Source: Rhopalosiphum padi | Taxonomy: Eukaryota > Arthropoda > Insecta > Hemiptera > Aphididae | Direction of reading: 5' to 3' | DNA: 64,000 bases | NCBI RefSeq assembly: GCF_020882245.1 | Contig: NC_083599.1 | Coordinates: forward strand, 22,764,865-22,828,864 | Part shown: positions 22,223 to 33,628 of the stretch, in pieces | Position numbering within the stretch: the first letter of the stretch is position 1 | Layout: every line of letters begins with the position of its first letter | Position numbers and translations under genes: made by a program | Notes under the pieces: generated by a model | What the model saw: only the letters and a program-made list of their open reading frames with translations | Database searches by the model: none | Told to the model about the DNA's origin: nothing

Positions 22223-24778
22223 GTAAGTTTGGTGTCGTATTACAGTCACTAATACTTCAATGATATTAATTGTCTTTATGTTCCTCATGTAGTCATGTGA
22301 CATGCCCCATATCCAATTATATCTGTTAAAAGATGAAAGTAAAATAATTCTTCTTAATCATATTACAGATTAATTCACTAACCATGCTCACATCCGTTTT
22401 TCTTTAATAATGTAGTTATTCAAAATCTGATTTGGAATTTTAAATTTTATTAATTACCTATAGAGCGCAATATTTTTAAATTCTTGTGAGTTTTGTATTG
22501 CTTATTAAGTATTCTGTAGGAATGCAAATTTCCGTTATTTTTAAAATTAGAATATCCCATTCCTACAGTAAATTATTTAAAAGTCAAAATCAAAATCAAA
22601 ATTCCATTAAGTAGTAGTTTTTGAGTCATTCAACTTTGTGAACTAAGGATAATATGGGTCAATTAGAATTGGAAAATATGAGGCTAAGGTATTTGAATAA
22701 TTTAGTAATTAATATTAATCTATCAACTTTTAACATAGATCTAATATCTATTTTATATTTTTGAAATACTATTATTCTTTGTGTAAATATTATAATAACT
22801 CAAAACTTCTATTTTGATTTTGAATTACACACTTCAAAATTGTAAAAAAAGTTATTGAATAAATAATGGATTTTTATTTAAAAAATAAAATTTTGTGTTG
22901 CCACAGAATACTCGTTAAGTAGACAAGTAGTACAAAGTAATCTCAAGAATTTGAAAATATCGATTTTCTGTATATTTAATAAATTCAAAAATTAGAATAT
23001 GAATAAGTTCATTATAGAAGGAAATAATTAAAGTGAGAATCCTTGGTAAGTTATCTATCTAGTTATAATGAACCGAAAGACAATGAATAAAGTGATTATT
23101 TGACTAACTAGATATTTCTTTTTTACCACAAAGAATAAAAATAAGGAGACCAAACTAAATTTATGAAAAACGTCCTGAGAAAATCACATTTCGTATAATA
23201 TGCCTATATTGAGCCAAAGTTAGTCCACCATTAATATTGTACTTGTTATAGTACTCGGTCTGTAACATGCCAATACTAAGACAACTACTAATGAGTAATG
23301 ATAGTTTGGTCAATTTTAACACAAAATCTATTGGCCGTCCAATGTCTGCAAGTATCGAGTCTCCACTTAATTGCCAGTAAAGTACTGTAGTAGGAAAATA
23401 AGTTTTGCTTAACATTATGGACTATCTAATGACTTATAAAGTTATAAATTAATATTACATCACTTGACTTGAAAATTATTTTAATATAAGTATCTAAATA
23501 TCCAACCAACATATTATTTTAGATGTAGATTATATAGGTAATTTAATCTTACACATACCATTTTAAACATATCCTTCTCTTTTCGGCCAAAACAAAAATG
23601 TACATAACACATTATGTAAAAAAATAAAATAATTGGTATATAACTTTTGTAAAATTATGGCAATTATATAATTATATAATTTTGAAAATTATTAAAAGTA
23701 TAAGTTTCATTAAATGTAGAAAATTATTAAAAAATTATATTCTTAAAGTATTAATTTTATCAATTAAGGAACCGATTTGAAAGCATATAACTTGTTCTTC
23801 TGAGCTCTAAAACATTTCGTTTTAATCAAATATTTAATTTCATACATTAGATTTTAAAAACTATACTTTGAAATTGTAATTGTTTTTTTTTTTTTTTTGT
23901 GTAAATAATATTTTATAAACAGTAACTAATGAATGACTGGGGTCTTAAATCGGACTTAAAATAAAATAATAAAAATATGCACCAAATAATATCAAAATAT
24001 ATTCTTAAGTGCGTATATATTTTAAATTTAAAAAAAGATATAAAAAATTTGAATTTACCTATAGAGGTAAAAAAAAATGTTATAAATTAAAAATATAAAG
24101 ATATAGTAGAATAAATTTTTAATAAAGTCAAGTATTTTATCATTGTTTTTTTTTAATAAAAAAAAAATAAAATAAAAAAACAACAATACGTAGATGCTTA
24201 AAGTTTTGACTAAATATTTAAATTTACATATTCTAGACTAATAAATTTAAAAAATGTTTAGGATATTTTTAAGTTATATATAAACTTTTGATATTGTTTA
24301 CATTTATTAGTTTTTTTAATTTATATATTCATAAATTTTTTTTAAGAGTTTAAAAAATATAAAACACAATTCCCCTTAAGTTGTTCTTACAAGCAATAAA
24401 CAATTATTGTCAATAATTTGTCACAAATTTTTTTATAAGCATATTATGAAGAAAATCATTACATTTTGTAAATTATTAAGTCAAACATTTATAAACATTT
24501 TAATTTTATATCTTGTTAATTTTACTTTTCAATTTATATTTGATGCAAGATACATTATAAATTGTTCTTATTGGAATTAAAAATAAAAGTTTGACGTTAA
24601 GCTACACGATTTTAAGACTTTTGGTTGTACAAAAAGTAAAATTGGCATAATTTATTAGATTTATGTGAATTATAATAGACAAAATTGATGGATACAACAA
24701 ATTGATGTGTGTTTTTTTTGTAATGAGCTGTTAACTGTGTTACTCATTATACATGTTATCACAAATTTCTGCACACAG
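22223..24778 (+). other. Intron 8 with coding relic
   Basis: About 2.6 kb, very AT-rich, with no exon. A minus-strand coding relic sits at 23161-23415. The acceptor is CTGCACACAG|G. Confidence 0.7.
23161..23415 (-). pseudogene. Minus-strand coding relic (84 aa), possible receptor fragment
   Basis: An 84-codon open frame on the minus strand in intron 8. It contains TYFPTTVLYWQLSGDSILAD, then IGRPIDFVLKL and two hydrophobic stretches. This reads like real protein rather than chance AT-rich ORF. A similar G-D/GRP arrangement can be traced in another frame near 29580-29690, suggesting the same parent family. No start context, no splice partners and no full-length domain are seen. The parent is unidentified; an insect odorant or gustatory receptor or another membrane protein is possible. 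Confidence 0.35.
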
Positions 24779-24978
24779 GCCATTCTCTTCATCACGGAAC
24801 GTAGCGAACGTGGATGCTTTGACCACAGTTTATGGCTATGGTGGCATTGTTGGCAACAAGTTTGCAATTAATCGGCCTGGCAGTATGAGTGAAACCAATT
24901 TACTGAAGTATCGTCCTCAGAAAGATGGTGGTCCGACATCCACGGTCAGGCCAGAATCAGCGCTGGGTCTTTTGCAAG
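24779..24978 (+). CDS. Exon 10 of large scaffold-like gene
   Basis: A 200-nt exon, entering in phase 2 (AA|G completes Lys) and leaving in phase 1 at GTACGT (24979). It continues the basic helix of exon 9 into PFSSSRNVANVDALTTVYGY, a Gly-rich turn, then FAINRPGSMSETNLLKYRPQ and a STVRPESALGLLQ end. It is ordered-looking and not low-complexity. It is the last exon unique to the long isoform: its outgoing phase and donor match those of the alternative first exon at 28350-28473. Confidence 0.88.
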
Positions 24979-27050
24979 GTACGTTTTATATAGTTTTGTA
25001 GTATTTTAGAACTTAAATATCCACGAAAAAAAGTATCCACCGATTCTTGAAAAAATGGAAAAATGTTAACCTATGGTAATGTAGCGTGTTGTATTGTGCA
25101 TTTGTGCCGATAGAAATAAGGAGAGATGAGTGTCGTTATTGTTTAGCATATTATAATGATTATTTGAAAAGTCTATATATTATATTCCATAAGGTAATTT
25201 TAACTATATATTCCACTATTAAAATTAAAATAAATTAAACTCTACTTATAAATTAATTGTTCTATTATAATTAATGTAAAATAATACGTATTTATAATTA
25301 AAATGTAAAATGATTCAAAATGATAAAATATTACCATATATACTACTACTAATAATATATTTATTTTTATTATTATACATTTTTAAACAATACTGGTAAA
25401 ATGAGTTTTAAAATGCATGAAGATGTTTTAATAAGTACCTAAATACCTACCTAATTGATATTTTCAAGTTTGGAAACAATGAAAAATTATTTCATCTGGA
25501 AAACGGTTAAAAGCTTGTAATTAACTATTAACGGTTTTTTCTTAATTGTCGCTTTAAATAATTGCCATTATACAGCCTACATTTTAAAGCAGGATCTTAA
25601 ATCCTTTATAAATCTGATCAAGTAAGAAATAATTATTTAATTAATTAATTAGAGCCATTTATATTCAAATTAAATTTTTAGTGTAAAGAATTTATAGACT
25701 AACATTAAAATTGTCAACAAAAAAAAAACATTATAACAAGACTTATTTTTATTAAAATAAATATTTCATACGTATCAATAAGTACTCTAAAGGACTTTTT
25801 TTTTCAAATTTTAGAAGAATTAAAACGCGTATTATAGTGTAGATAAATTATTGTTTAATTAAATCAAAACATTCTAAACTATTTAAACTATAAATACGGT
25901 ATAGATAAACAAAGGTTAAGTAAACCATAAACCAAAATCACGTATAAAAATAAAAATGCGAAAATTCCATCGGTTTTAGATGATGTTATTTTTAAAGTCG
26001 TCAATATCGGGAGGTTTAAAATTTCTTAATTTAATAATGTCTGAAATAAGATTTTAAGTTGTACAGTATTATCAATACTATTATTTATTTACTTCCTTGT
26101 TAATAAAAGATATAAAGCATCGTATAATTGGGAATTTAATTTTTCTGTATTTACAAATTTTCAAAAATATTTGCGATATGTCGTAACAGATTATATGATA
26201 TATAGTTATATATTATATACATAACCAATTTATCTAGTATATAGGAATGATTTTGATCAAACAATATTGTTTTTATATAATATATATAAGACGGCAATGG
26301 TATAATTTTCCTGAGTTTAATTTAATTAAATCGCCGTCAAAACGGTAGCAGGAATTGTTATGAGTTCGGGGAAAATCAGCTATATACTTAATTAGCTTTT
26401 TGCGTTAGTATAAGTATATACGTTCAGAAGTCGGTCGTGGAATCTGTACCAGGTCTGGGGTGGTAAACCTTTGTCGAGTTAAACCCGATTCTCACCACTA
26501 CTATTACAATTCGAGGTGAGCCACGTGACTGTAAAGTGTAAAGGATATATTATACGTTATAATAATATACTCGTATATTATTATGTTACGCGATGGAGAA
26601 TAAGTAGCTTATATATTATATGGTTTAATTTATATAACTTAAAACATGCATTATTTAAAAAAAACGCTAACGTTTATTAATTTATTTGATGAACACAATT
26701 ATTTTAAGCTGTTACAAAACAACATTTTTGGAAAAATATTATATCCCTCTACTATTGTATTTATCGTTATCATTTTTAAGTATTTTCTCTTTTAACTGCC
26801 GATAATATACATTTTCAATTTTATATCCCAATGCAGAGCTTTGCTGCTGAGTATTTGGATCTATCAAAATCAAATTTTAGACGATAAGTAGGTAGTTTAT
26901 TAGTTATTAATAATAAGCGATTAGAGTATCAAATATCTGAGTACTCCAAAAAATATCGTGCTTTGAAATGATAAACTAGAAACGCATATTGCCGTTGAAA
27001 AATGTAAAAATCTTATTTCTCGACGCCTTCAAAAACGTTAATAGCAGTTT
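24979..27050 (+). other. Intronic stretch upstream of the CpG-rich island
   Basis: AT-rich DNA without exons. A GC-richer patch at about 26330-26540 may be an old insertion or regulatory segment; nothing definite can be said. Confidence 0.6.
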
Positions 27051-28349
27051 TTGGAATGACGAGTGTTTCGCGTGAATCGGATCACCCGGTATACACGCGT
27101 GTGTGCGTTGTGTGAGCCACGAGGTATATGACGACGACGACAAAGATTTACAACAACTCGCGCGCGCGGTCGCGGTGTGCACGTCGAACGTGCTCGCGGG
27201 TGGCGGTCGCGGCGTGACCGTGGAGGTCAAACTGCGACGACGAAGACGCGGTGGCGGCATCGAGGCGACGGGTCAAAAGGTCCCGTGGCGGTGGCGGTGG
27301 TATTGATCATCGTGGCGGGAACCGCGGAGGACGCGAGCGGCGGCGGCGGCGGTATCATCACTGTCGTCGTCGTCGTCGTCGTCGCCGCCGCCGCCGCCTC
27401 CGTCGCAAAGCTATCGCGGACCACCAAGACCTGGTGCTATATACATATCATTGTATATTATATACAATATCGTACAATATTATGTGTTACACACACACAC
27501 ACCGCGTACACACACACACACCGCGTACACACACACACACCGCGTACACACGTACGACGCTACGCACGGCGGATAGAGCGTTAAACGGGCGGCGTGTGGG
27601 CGGTGTGAGGGCGAGCGGGTTATTATACGTGCGGGTGGCGCGGCGTATGCCATAGGCATCACGCAAGCGCGCGAGCGATATAGTCGTTCTGTATACCTAT
27701 GCACGAGAGCGCATATAATAATATAATGTTATAACCGCCCCGCGGGATATTTGCGAATAACAAAATCGTTAGCCGCGCGCATCGCTCTCGTCCGTGTGAA
27801 CTAGTGACCGCCGCCGCCGCGCCGTGACTGTAGTACCGTTGCTCGCGTCGCTCCAACACCGCGTCGTGTTCGCGTGTCGCTGCGGCCGCCTCGTTGTCGT
27901 CGACGTCACCGCGCGCGATCACACTGCAACCGCAATAACAGTACTGTTAGGTGGTATACATCATCGCTGCTGCCGACTGGCGTTGTTCGCGCGGTCGCTG
28001 GTCGCAAGTCACGCCGTATCTCAACTACTAGTCATCCTCTGCGCCCGCCGGGAAACGTTTCGCGCGCGCGTGTCTCATACCGCCGCCACAGTCGCCAACT
28101 CATATCCGATACCACATGCCCGTGGTCGCATCGGGCGGCGGCTGTACCGCCGCCGGCGAACCGGCGTCACGCGAGCCGTCCAATCGCTGCGGCGTCCGTG
28201 GGGCTGCTGGCCGAGTGTCCGTGCCGGCGACGTCGCACACGCTCGTGCGGCGCAATTGTTGCGGCGGACGTCGCGGCCCACGGCCCCGTCTCGGTTGAGC
28301 GGCCGGCGCGCGACCGTCGCCCCCGGTGGTTGGCATCGCGGCGACCACG
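27050..28349 (+). promoter_or_regulatory. CpG-rich island: putative internal promoter and 5' leader of short isoform
   Basis: About 1.3 kb of strongly GC- and CpG-rich DNA in an otherwise AT-rich region, directly upstream of a well-framed ATG at 28350. It contains trinucleotide runs (CGT)n and (GCC)n at about 27364-27400, a 19-bp tandem repeat at about 27486-27552 and an isolated TATA-like stretch near 27711-27730. Many long ORFs cross it in several frames on both strands, as expected of GC-rich DNA with few stops; none shows protein-like composition. A stop in the frame of the start codon lies at 28296-28298. The transcription start is not determined; promoter function is inferred. Confidence 0.6.
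27486..27552 (+). repeat. 19-bp minisatellite, about three units
   Basis: The word CCGCGT recurs at 27502, 27521 and 27540, a period of 19 bases, with (AC)n filling between units. It is a local tandem array inside the CpG-rich island. Confidence 0.85.
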
Positions 28350-28473
28350 ATGATGCATTACGCCGACAGGTCCGCGCCGCCGCCGCACTATTCCGCGGCC
28401 GCCGCGAAGCTGCACCAGCTGCAGAACCAGAACCATCGGCACGGCGGGCAGCCGGCCAGTTTTGGATTGTACG
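28350..28473 (+). CDS. Alternative first coding exon (short isoform)
   Basis: ATG at 28350 (A at -3, and the first ATG after an in-frame stop at 28296) opens MMHYADRSAPPPHYSAAAAK, continues with a Gln/His/Asn helix (LHQLQNQNHRH) and ends PASFGLY at the donor G|GTACGT (28474). Its 124 nt leave it in phase 1, the same phase and nearly the same donor as exon 10, so it joins exon 11 in frame (GGT, Gly). Together with exons 11-16 it makes a 659-residue protein that ends at 45417. The frame after the donor soon meets a stop (TAG near 28479), consistent with a real exon edge. The start codon is chosen on this evidence only. Confidence 0.75.
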
Positions 28474-31257
28474 GTACGTAGCAGCACGGGATCTCTGCTG
28501 GAACGCCGCCGACGTCGTCGCGTCCCCGACACCGCGCCGCACCATATCCTAAATCGGGTCCGAATATTCTAATAGAGTGTACTACTTGTAGACATTACGA
28601 TCGACTGACTGGTGTGGGTTATTGTGTAAAAGACTAACACGATTTTACTACGAAATAGTCACTTCCCGCGTTTAACCTCCACCTCGAGATACTCTCGACA
28701 ATACCCACCACACAGGGACGTCTAAAGGGGAGACAAACATTATGAGTTTTTAAAAAAATTCTTAGTTTTTTATAATTACTTTTTTTTTTTTTTTTTTATA
28801 AATGAACTGTTTCTGATTTTCATTTATTTTTATTATTTAATTTTATTACTCACTCCGATCAAATAATACAACGAACCTATATTACTTACGTAAATATTCT
28901 ATACATGTTTAAGGAAAAAAAGTTATAATTTCCCTTTCAAAAGAGATCCAAATACAATTTTTTTTAACTAGGTTTGATGTAGTATATTGAATATGTAGAA
29001 GTTAAATTAACTAAATATCTATATGGTTAAACAAACATAATTTTTAAATAAAAGAAAGGTACTAAAATTATTTAAATTAATTACCTACAAGCTGTTTACA
29101 TAATTGAGTAACTTTGTAATAAATCGTACCCAACATTAATATTAGTAACTGGAACAAGATTAAATGCATTGTGTACCTTATACAGTATAGTAGGATATAA
29201 CCTTGGTATATCAAGAATTAACCTCAATAAAATATTCAAAGTAGCAATCAGAGGAGCGGATGTATTTTGATTACCTACATACAACATTAGTACACTTGTA
29301 AATAAATGATTAATCTACATTAATCATTTATTACCACGCACAAAAGCCTTTTTGGGACCTTAAATAATATTTTTACGTTTAGATTTAATAACAGGTCAAA
29401 TAACTTTAATATTAAAAATAATATTATAAAATGGATTATTCTGAACGAACAATTTGCTATGTTAAAATTTAATAAGATACAAACAACACATACAGGTACA
29501 ACTCCTTCTATCTCGGGTATGTATAAACTATAGAATGCAAATACTGAGTCTATCTCTAAATTTTCAACCATTTTCTTCGCAAAAAATGAGTTAGTGGACG
29601 CCCTGTAAATTGCAATCTCCACCTCCATATAGACATTTACAACGAAGTAGGTGTTTTTAGGAAAGTAATATTTATATTCTGGTGCTGCTACACGTCAAAA
29701 TATCGAGATGATCGTAGTATTATCATTTAATATTTTAAACCAAGCAGTTCATACCTACCGAAGAAAATTAATTTTATCGGAGACCTATAACCATTTTTAT
29801 TCAATCGTACAAAGTGTAGGATGCAGGTACAATGGTATATTCTATCGGTGTATCTTGTACCTAACCTACCTATAGCCATTTATTATCTTGATATTGTTAA
29901 CTGGCTACGTACTAGTTGTGAACAAATTTTTCAGGCCAATATTATAATATTCAAATATTGTGGAAACGATTTTTTGTTATCAAATGTCTTGCAAAAGAAC
30001 AATCGTTATTCTTAAAAACGTTTATTTTATAAACTTATTGTCATCATAGATTTTGAAGCTATTTTTTTTTTTTTTTTTGAAGCAGCCTGTATAAACGTTA
30101 TAATCTATTAATTTCACCACCAGAATATTGCAACATTTGGTTGTTGATAAACGCTTCCTTTTTGGTCTTTTTTTTTGTTCTCTTTAAAATTTCGTATAGT
30201 TGTACAATTTACAAATTTCAAAACGTCTGCATCGTTATATTATAAACAATTATTGGAAACTTGTATCCTATACTCACATGGTACTTTTTCCGCAATTAAG
30301 AAATACCGGGTTAATTACCACCCGTAGTAGGATTTATATAATAACATTACATATTTCCAAAACTCGTTTCCTTACAACCACTAGCCAACGATTATGTGGT
30401 AAAAGAATGGTAAAGCAGCGTCGTGGAAACGATTGTGCAACGACAATGACAAGATTCAAGTTTAAAAAGTAAGAGGGTGCAAATATGGATTTGTAAACAA
30501 CGATGTGTTTGTATCATGCGTATGACGTAGTGTTGCCGTCATTGTTTCTTTGTAGTAGTTGTTGTCATTGTCGTCATACCGTTATAATTAAATGGTTTTG
30601 TTCGGTTAGATTTTGCAGTTGTTAATATCAGTCTAAATTATTCAGATAGCATATATAGACCATGGTATATCACGTTTGACCGATGATCTATACACTTTAT
30701 GCCTATATTGTATAATTGACATCCTTTCACACATAAAGTCCTGAAAATGTTTGAGGTTTCATGAAAAAAAAATCATCTAAATTTAAATGATATAGCTCTT
30801 CAAAAGCATTATAGATTTATCACATATATTTTTTGAGTATTTATTTATTCCCATTTGGAATATGACGTTTCGTGTCCCAGCGTGCGCTATAAACTATTTA
30901 ACTACGTATGTATGTAGTTATTATACGTAGTATTTATACGTATGTATCATTCTGAGCATAATGAAATTGACCAACTTGGCCACTTCTAAAAACCCATATT
31001 TTTAATTAAATTTTATCTTTTGTTAATTGTTATCTGTATTGTTCTGTAATGTTATTTTGTTTATCTGTAAGTAAATTATGTTGTGTGTTTTAAAATGTAT
31101 ACAAAATAAGGTTCGTCTCGTCAATTTATCATAAATAAACGATAATGTTACCAACAAATAGTGGTACATTACAACATACCGTCGAATATTCTATTACATG
31201 TTATGATATTATTTGACGACTGCCGTGCACGTTTCATCGATTGCGTTGCGTTTGCAG
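28474..31257 (+). other. Intron between alternative first exon and exon 11
   Basis: The 5' end is still CpG-rich to about 28700, then AT-rich. It contains a degenerate coding relic on the minus strand at about 29320-29700. The acceptor TTGCGTTTGCAG|GT precedes exon 11. Confidence 0.7.
29320..29700 (-). pseudogene. Degenerate coding relic on minus strand
   Basis: A 102-codon frame (29320-29628) contains EGVVPVCVVCILLNFNIANC and the hydrophobic run IIHFIILFLILKLFDLLLN. Its DNA aligns by eye with 18560-18680. Upstream of it, in another frame, sequence at about 29580-29690 resembles the GRP region of the 23.2-kb relic, so frameshifts are likely. It is probably a decayed copy of a membrane-protein gene; the parent is not recognised. 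Confidence 0.35.
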
Positions 31258-31511
31258 GTTCCAGCCTGGTGAGCAGCACCGGAGAACAGACGCCGTCAAT
31301 GGCCAGGCAATACGGCGGTTTGACGCGGAAATACGTGTCAGACGGCGGCGACGAGCTGGCCGCCTGTCTGCCACCCGACTTGCGGCATCTGTTGTCCGCC
31401 ACCACGGCGGCGACACCGCAATCGCACCACCGGCAGACGACGACGCAACGGTTGCAACAACACGGACTGCTGCAGAGGAGTACCGCGGCAACGGCCGCCG
31501 CCAATTCACTG
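31258..31511 (+). CDS. Exon 11 of large scaffold-like gene (shared by long and short isoforms)
   Basis: A 254-nt GC-rich exon, entering in phase 1 and leaving in phase 0 at the consensus donor GTAAGT (31512). It opens SSLVSSTGEQTPSMARQYGG, continues LTRKYVSDGGDELAACLPPD and LRHLLSATTAA, then a Gln/His-rich tail ending in an Ala run. The middle segment looks folded. It is the first exon common to both start routes (exon 10 or the 28350 exon). Long ORFs on the opposite strand here are shadows of its composition. Confidence 0.88.
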
Positions 31512-33320
31512 GTAAGTCTTTCGCGGTTTATTGTATCTCGTGCGAGTCGACAACGATCATCACAACAGTCGTAGTTTTGTAAATTATGCTTTTTAAAATT
31601 ATTTTCAAGTACATAGTGTTGTAAAAAAATGTCTCTGATAGGCGATAGTTCAAACATTATCTAAATAATAAGATAATAAGATTTAACAGATAATTCATTG
31701 AAATTTTAACTAGATATCATTAGCCATCAGTATGGACAGAGAATGATCAATGCATTACAAATAATCTATAGTAAAATACATAAAATAAAATCATATATTC
31801 TGGCTGTAGAACAGAATAATCAACACCTCCCCTACAATTTATAGGTATATAGTATATAGTATATACACATACTAATAAAATTGAAATTTTCTTCGCGAAA
31901 ATAAAAAAAAACATATTATTTAGATAATCTATGTCAGATGACAATTTTATTTAAATAAATATATAAATATATGCATATAAATGAATTATTTTTATTTAGA
32001 GAAAATTATTTTTATTTTAATGCAATTATCTGTAGAATCTAGAATCGAGACAATACACAGTCTACAAGTACAACAAATATAGATACTTAATTTAAAAAGT
32101 ATTTAAAACCTAATCTAATCTAAATTTTATATGCATTTAAATATTTTAATTCATACATATTGTTTACATTACGAATCAGTTGAACCGTCTATTTTTAACA
32201 TTTTCATATTTTAGTTGCATTTATTATATAGATTATAAAACATTTTACACACATGTTACATTTGGCGTAACCGCGTAACCATAAATTATTCATCTGTTTT
32301 CTTTGTATAAGTTATTTTAATTTTAGTCTAGTCTATAGTTACAAAACGACTATAGAACGGGGATTATGTAGAAAAGTAATTTAAATTTTCAGAACGCTTT
32401 TTTATTTTATATTTTTATAATGTATATTTTACTTATTTTCTAAAATATTTATATACTATTTTTCGGTGGTTGATTTTGAAGTAGTGCTCATAATGTAATA
32501 AATTATTATAAAATACGATTATAGTACATTCTCAAACTTACTGCACATATAGGACATTAGTATATGCACTGTGCGTACGCGATAATTTGAAAATAATTAT
32601 ATTTTTAAATTATACTATTTCATTTTATGTATTTAATTATTATTCTTATTTCTTATACATCTATAGTTGACTGTAAGAGTGATTATATTGTACAGGATAC
32701 TAAACTCACTATGTAAAACCACACTCATTAACATGGCCTGACAACTTTTTTTAAAAAATATTGAGGGTAACTGAACAGTGAACAGCTACTATTTGCAATA
32801 ATGCATACCACAATATGTATAATTATTTAATAACACGAAATACAAATAAATGACTGTACATGTGATGAAAAATTAACTATAATAAGACAAAAGTATTATT
32901 TTACAATTTTATTAAAATTAAAATAAAACATTTGGAAAATGTGTGATGATAATTTTATTTTATTTAATATAATATTTTTTATAAAGATTATATTTTCTAA
33001 ATCGAATGAACACATTCATTCCTCATTTTTTTTTTTTTTTTTTTGACATGGTTAAAGTAAATAAAAAAAAAATAGAAAAAGTATTTGATTTTTTGAATAC
33101 AGTTACTGAAATAAATGATACTATTTATATTGATACTATTGTATACTATTTTCAAAAGTATTTTAATTATATATTTTAGTACTTAAATACATATTTGTTT
33201 AAATAATACTTATAATCGACTTAATCGAGTACTGTACAAGACTGTAACTGTGTCGTGTGTCTTATGTCCTTCTCGTGATTGACCCATCGATGTTGTAACT
33301 TCAAAAAATTATGATTACAG
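31512..33320 (+). other. Intron 11
   Basis: About 1.8 kb of AT-rich intron with no exon or clear element. The acceptor is TTATGATTACAG|A. Confidence 0.75.
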
Positions 33321-33628
33321 AACAACACAGCCGTGATGAGCTTGTACGGCGCTGGCGGAGGCAGGAAACCGTGGTCATCGTCGTCGTCATGGTCTTATCA
33401 CGACGACACCGGTATTGGTTATTCGTCAGCCATAGACCGTCGCGTCGGCGGCACCGGCAGGCAGGCAGCCGCTCTGTTTGGCGGAGGCAGCGGCGTCGCG
33501 GGTCTCGGAGGCCTGGACACGCACCACTACCGCAGCAGTGGCGGGGGTAGGACGATAAGTGCCGCGAGATCGCTGGGTGGCGTCTATGACGGTAACAGTC
33601 TGCTATACCGCTGTTCGACCAGTAATGT
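33321..33628 (+). CDS. Exon 12 of large scaffold-like gene, Gly/Ser/Arg-rich
   Basis: A 308-nt exon, entering in phase 0 and leaving in phase 2 at GTAAGT (33629). It begins NNTAVMSLYGAGGGRKPWSS, has a Ser run, then repeated Gly-rich stretches (GGGSGVAGLGGLDTHHYRSS) and ends SLLYRCSTSNV. It is low-complexity and basic, likely disordered. The strong donor and correct phase into exon 13 support the 3' end. Confidence 0.87.

Noticed and set aside
27486..27552. Regularly spaced repeats resembling a small CRISPR-like array
   Set aside because: Units are contiguous (AC)n minisatellite repeats in an insect genome, without spacers.
27824..28552. Longest open frame (242 codons) in the CpG-rich island
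   Set aside because: It lacks a convincing start (GTG), is Arg/Ala-rich in the way of random GC-rich DNA, and runs out of frame through the well-supported exon at 28350-28473.
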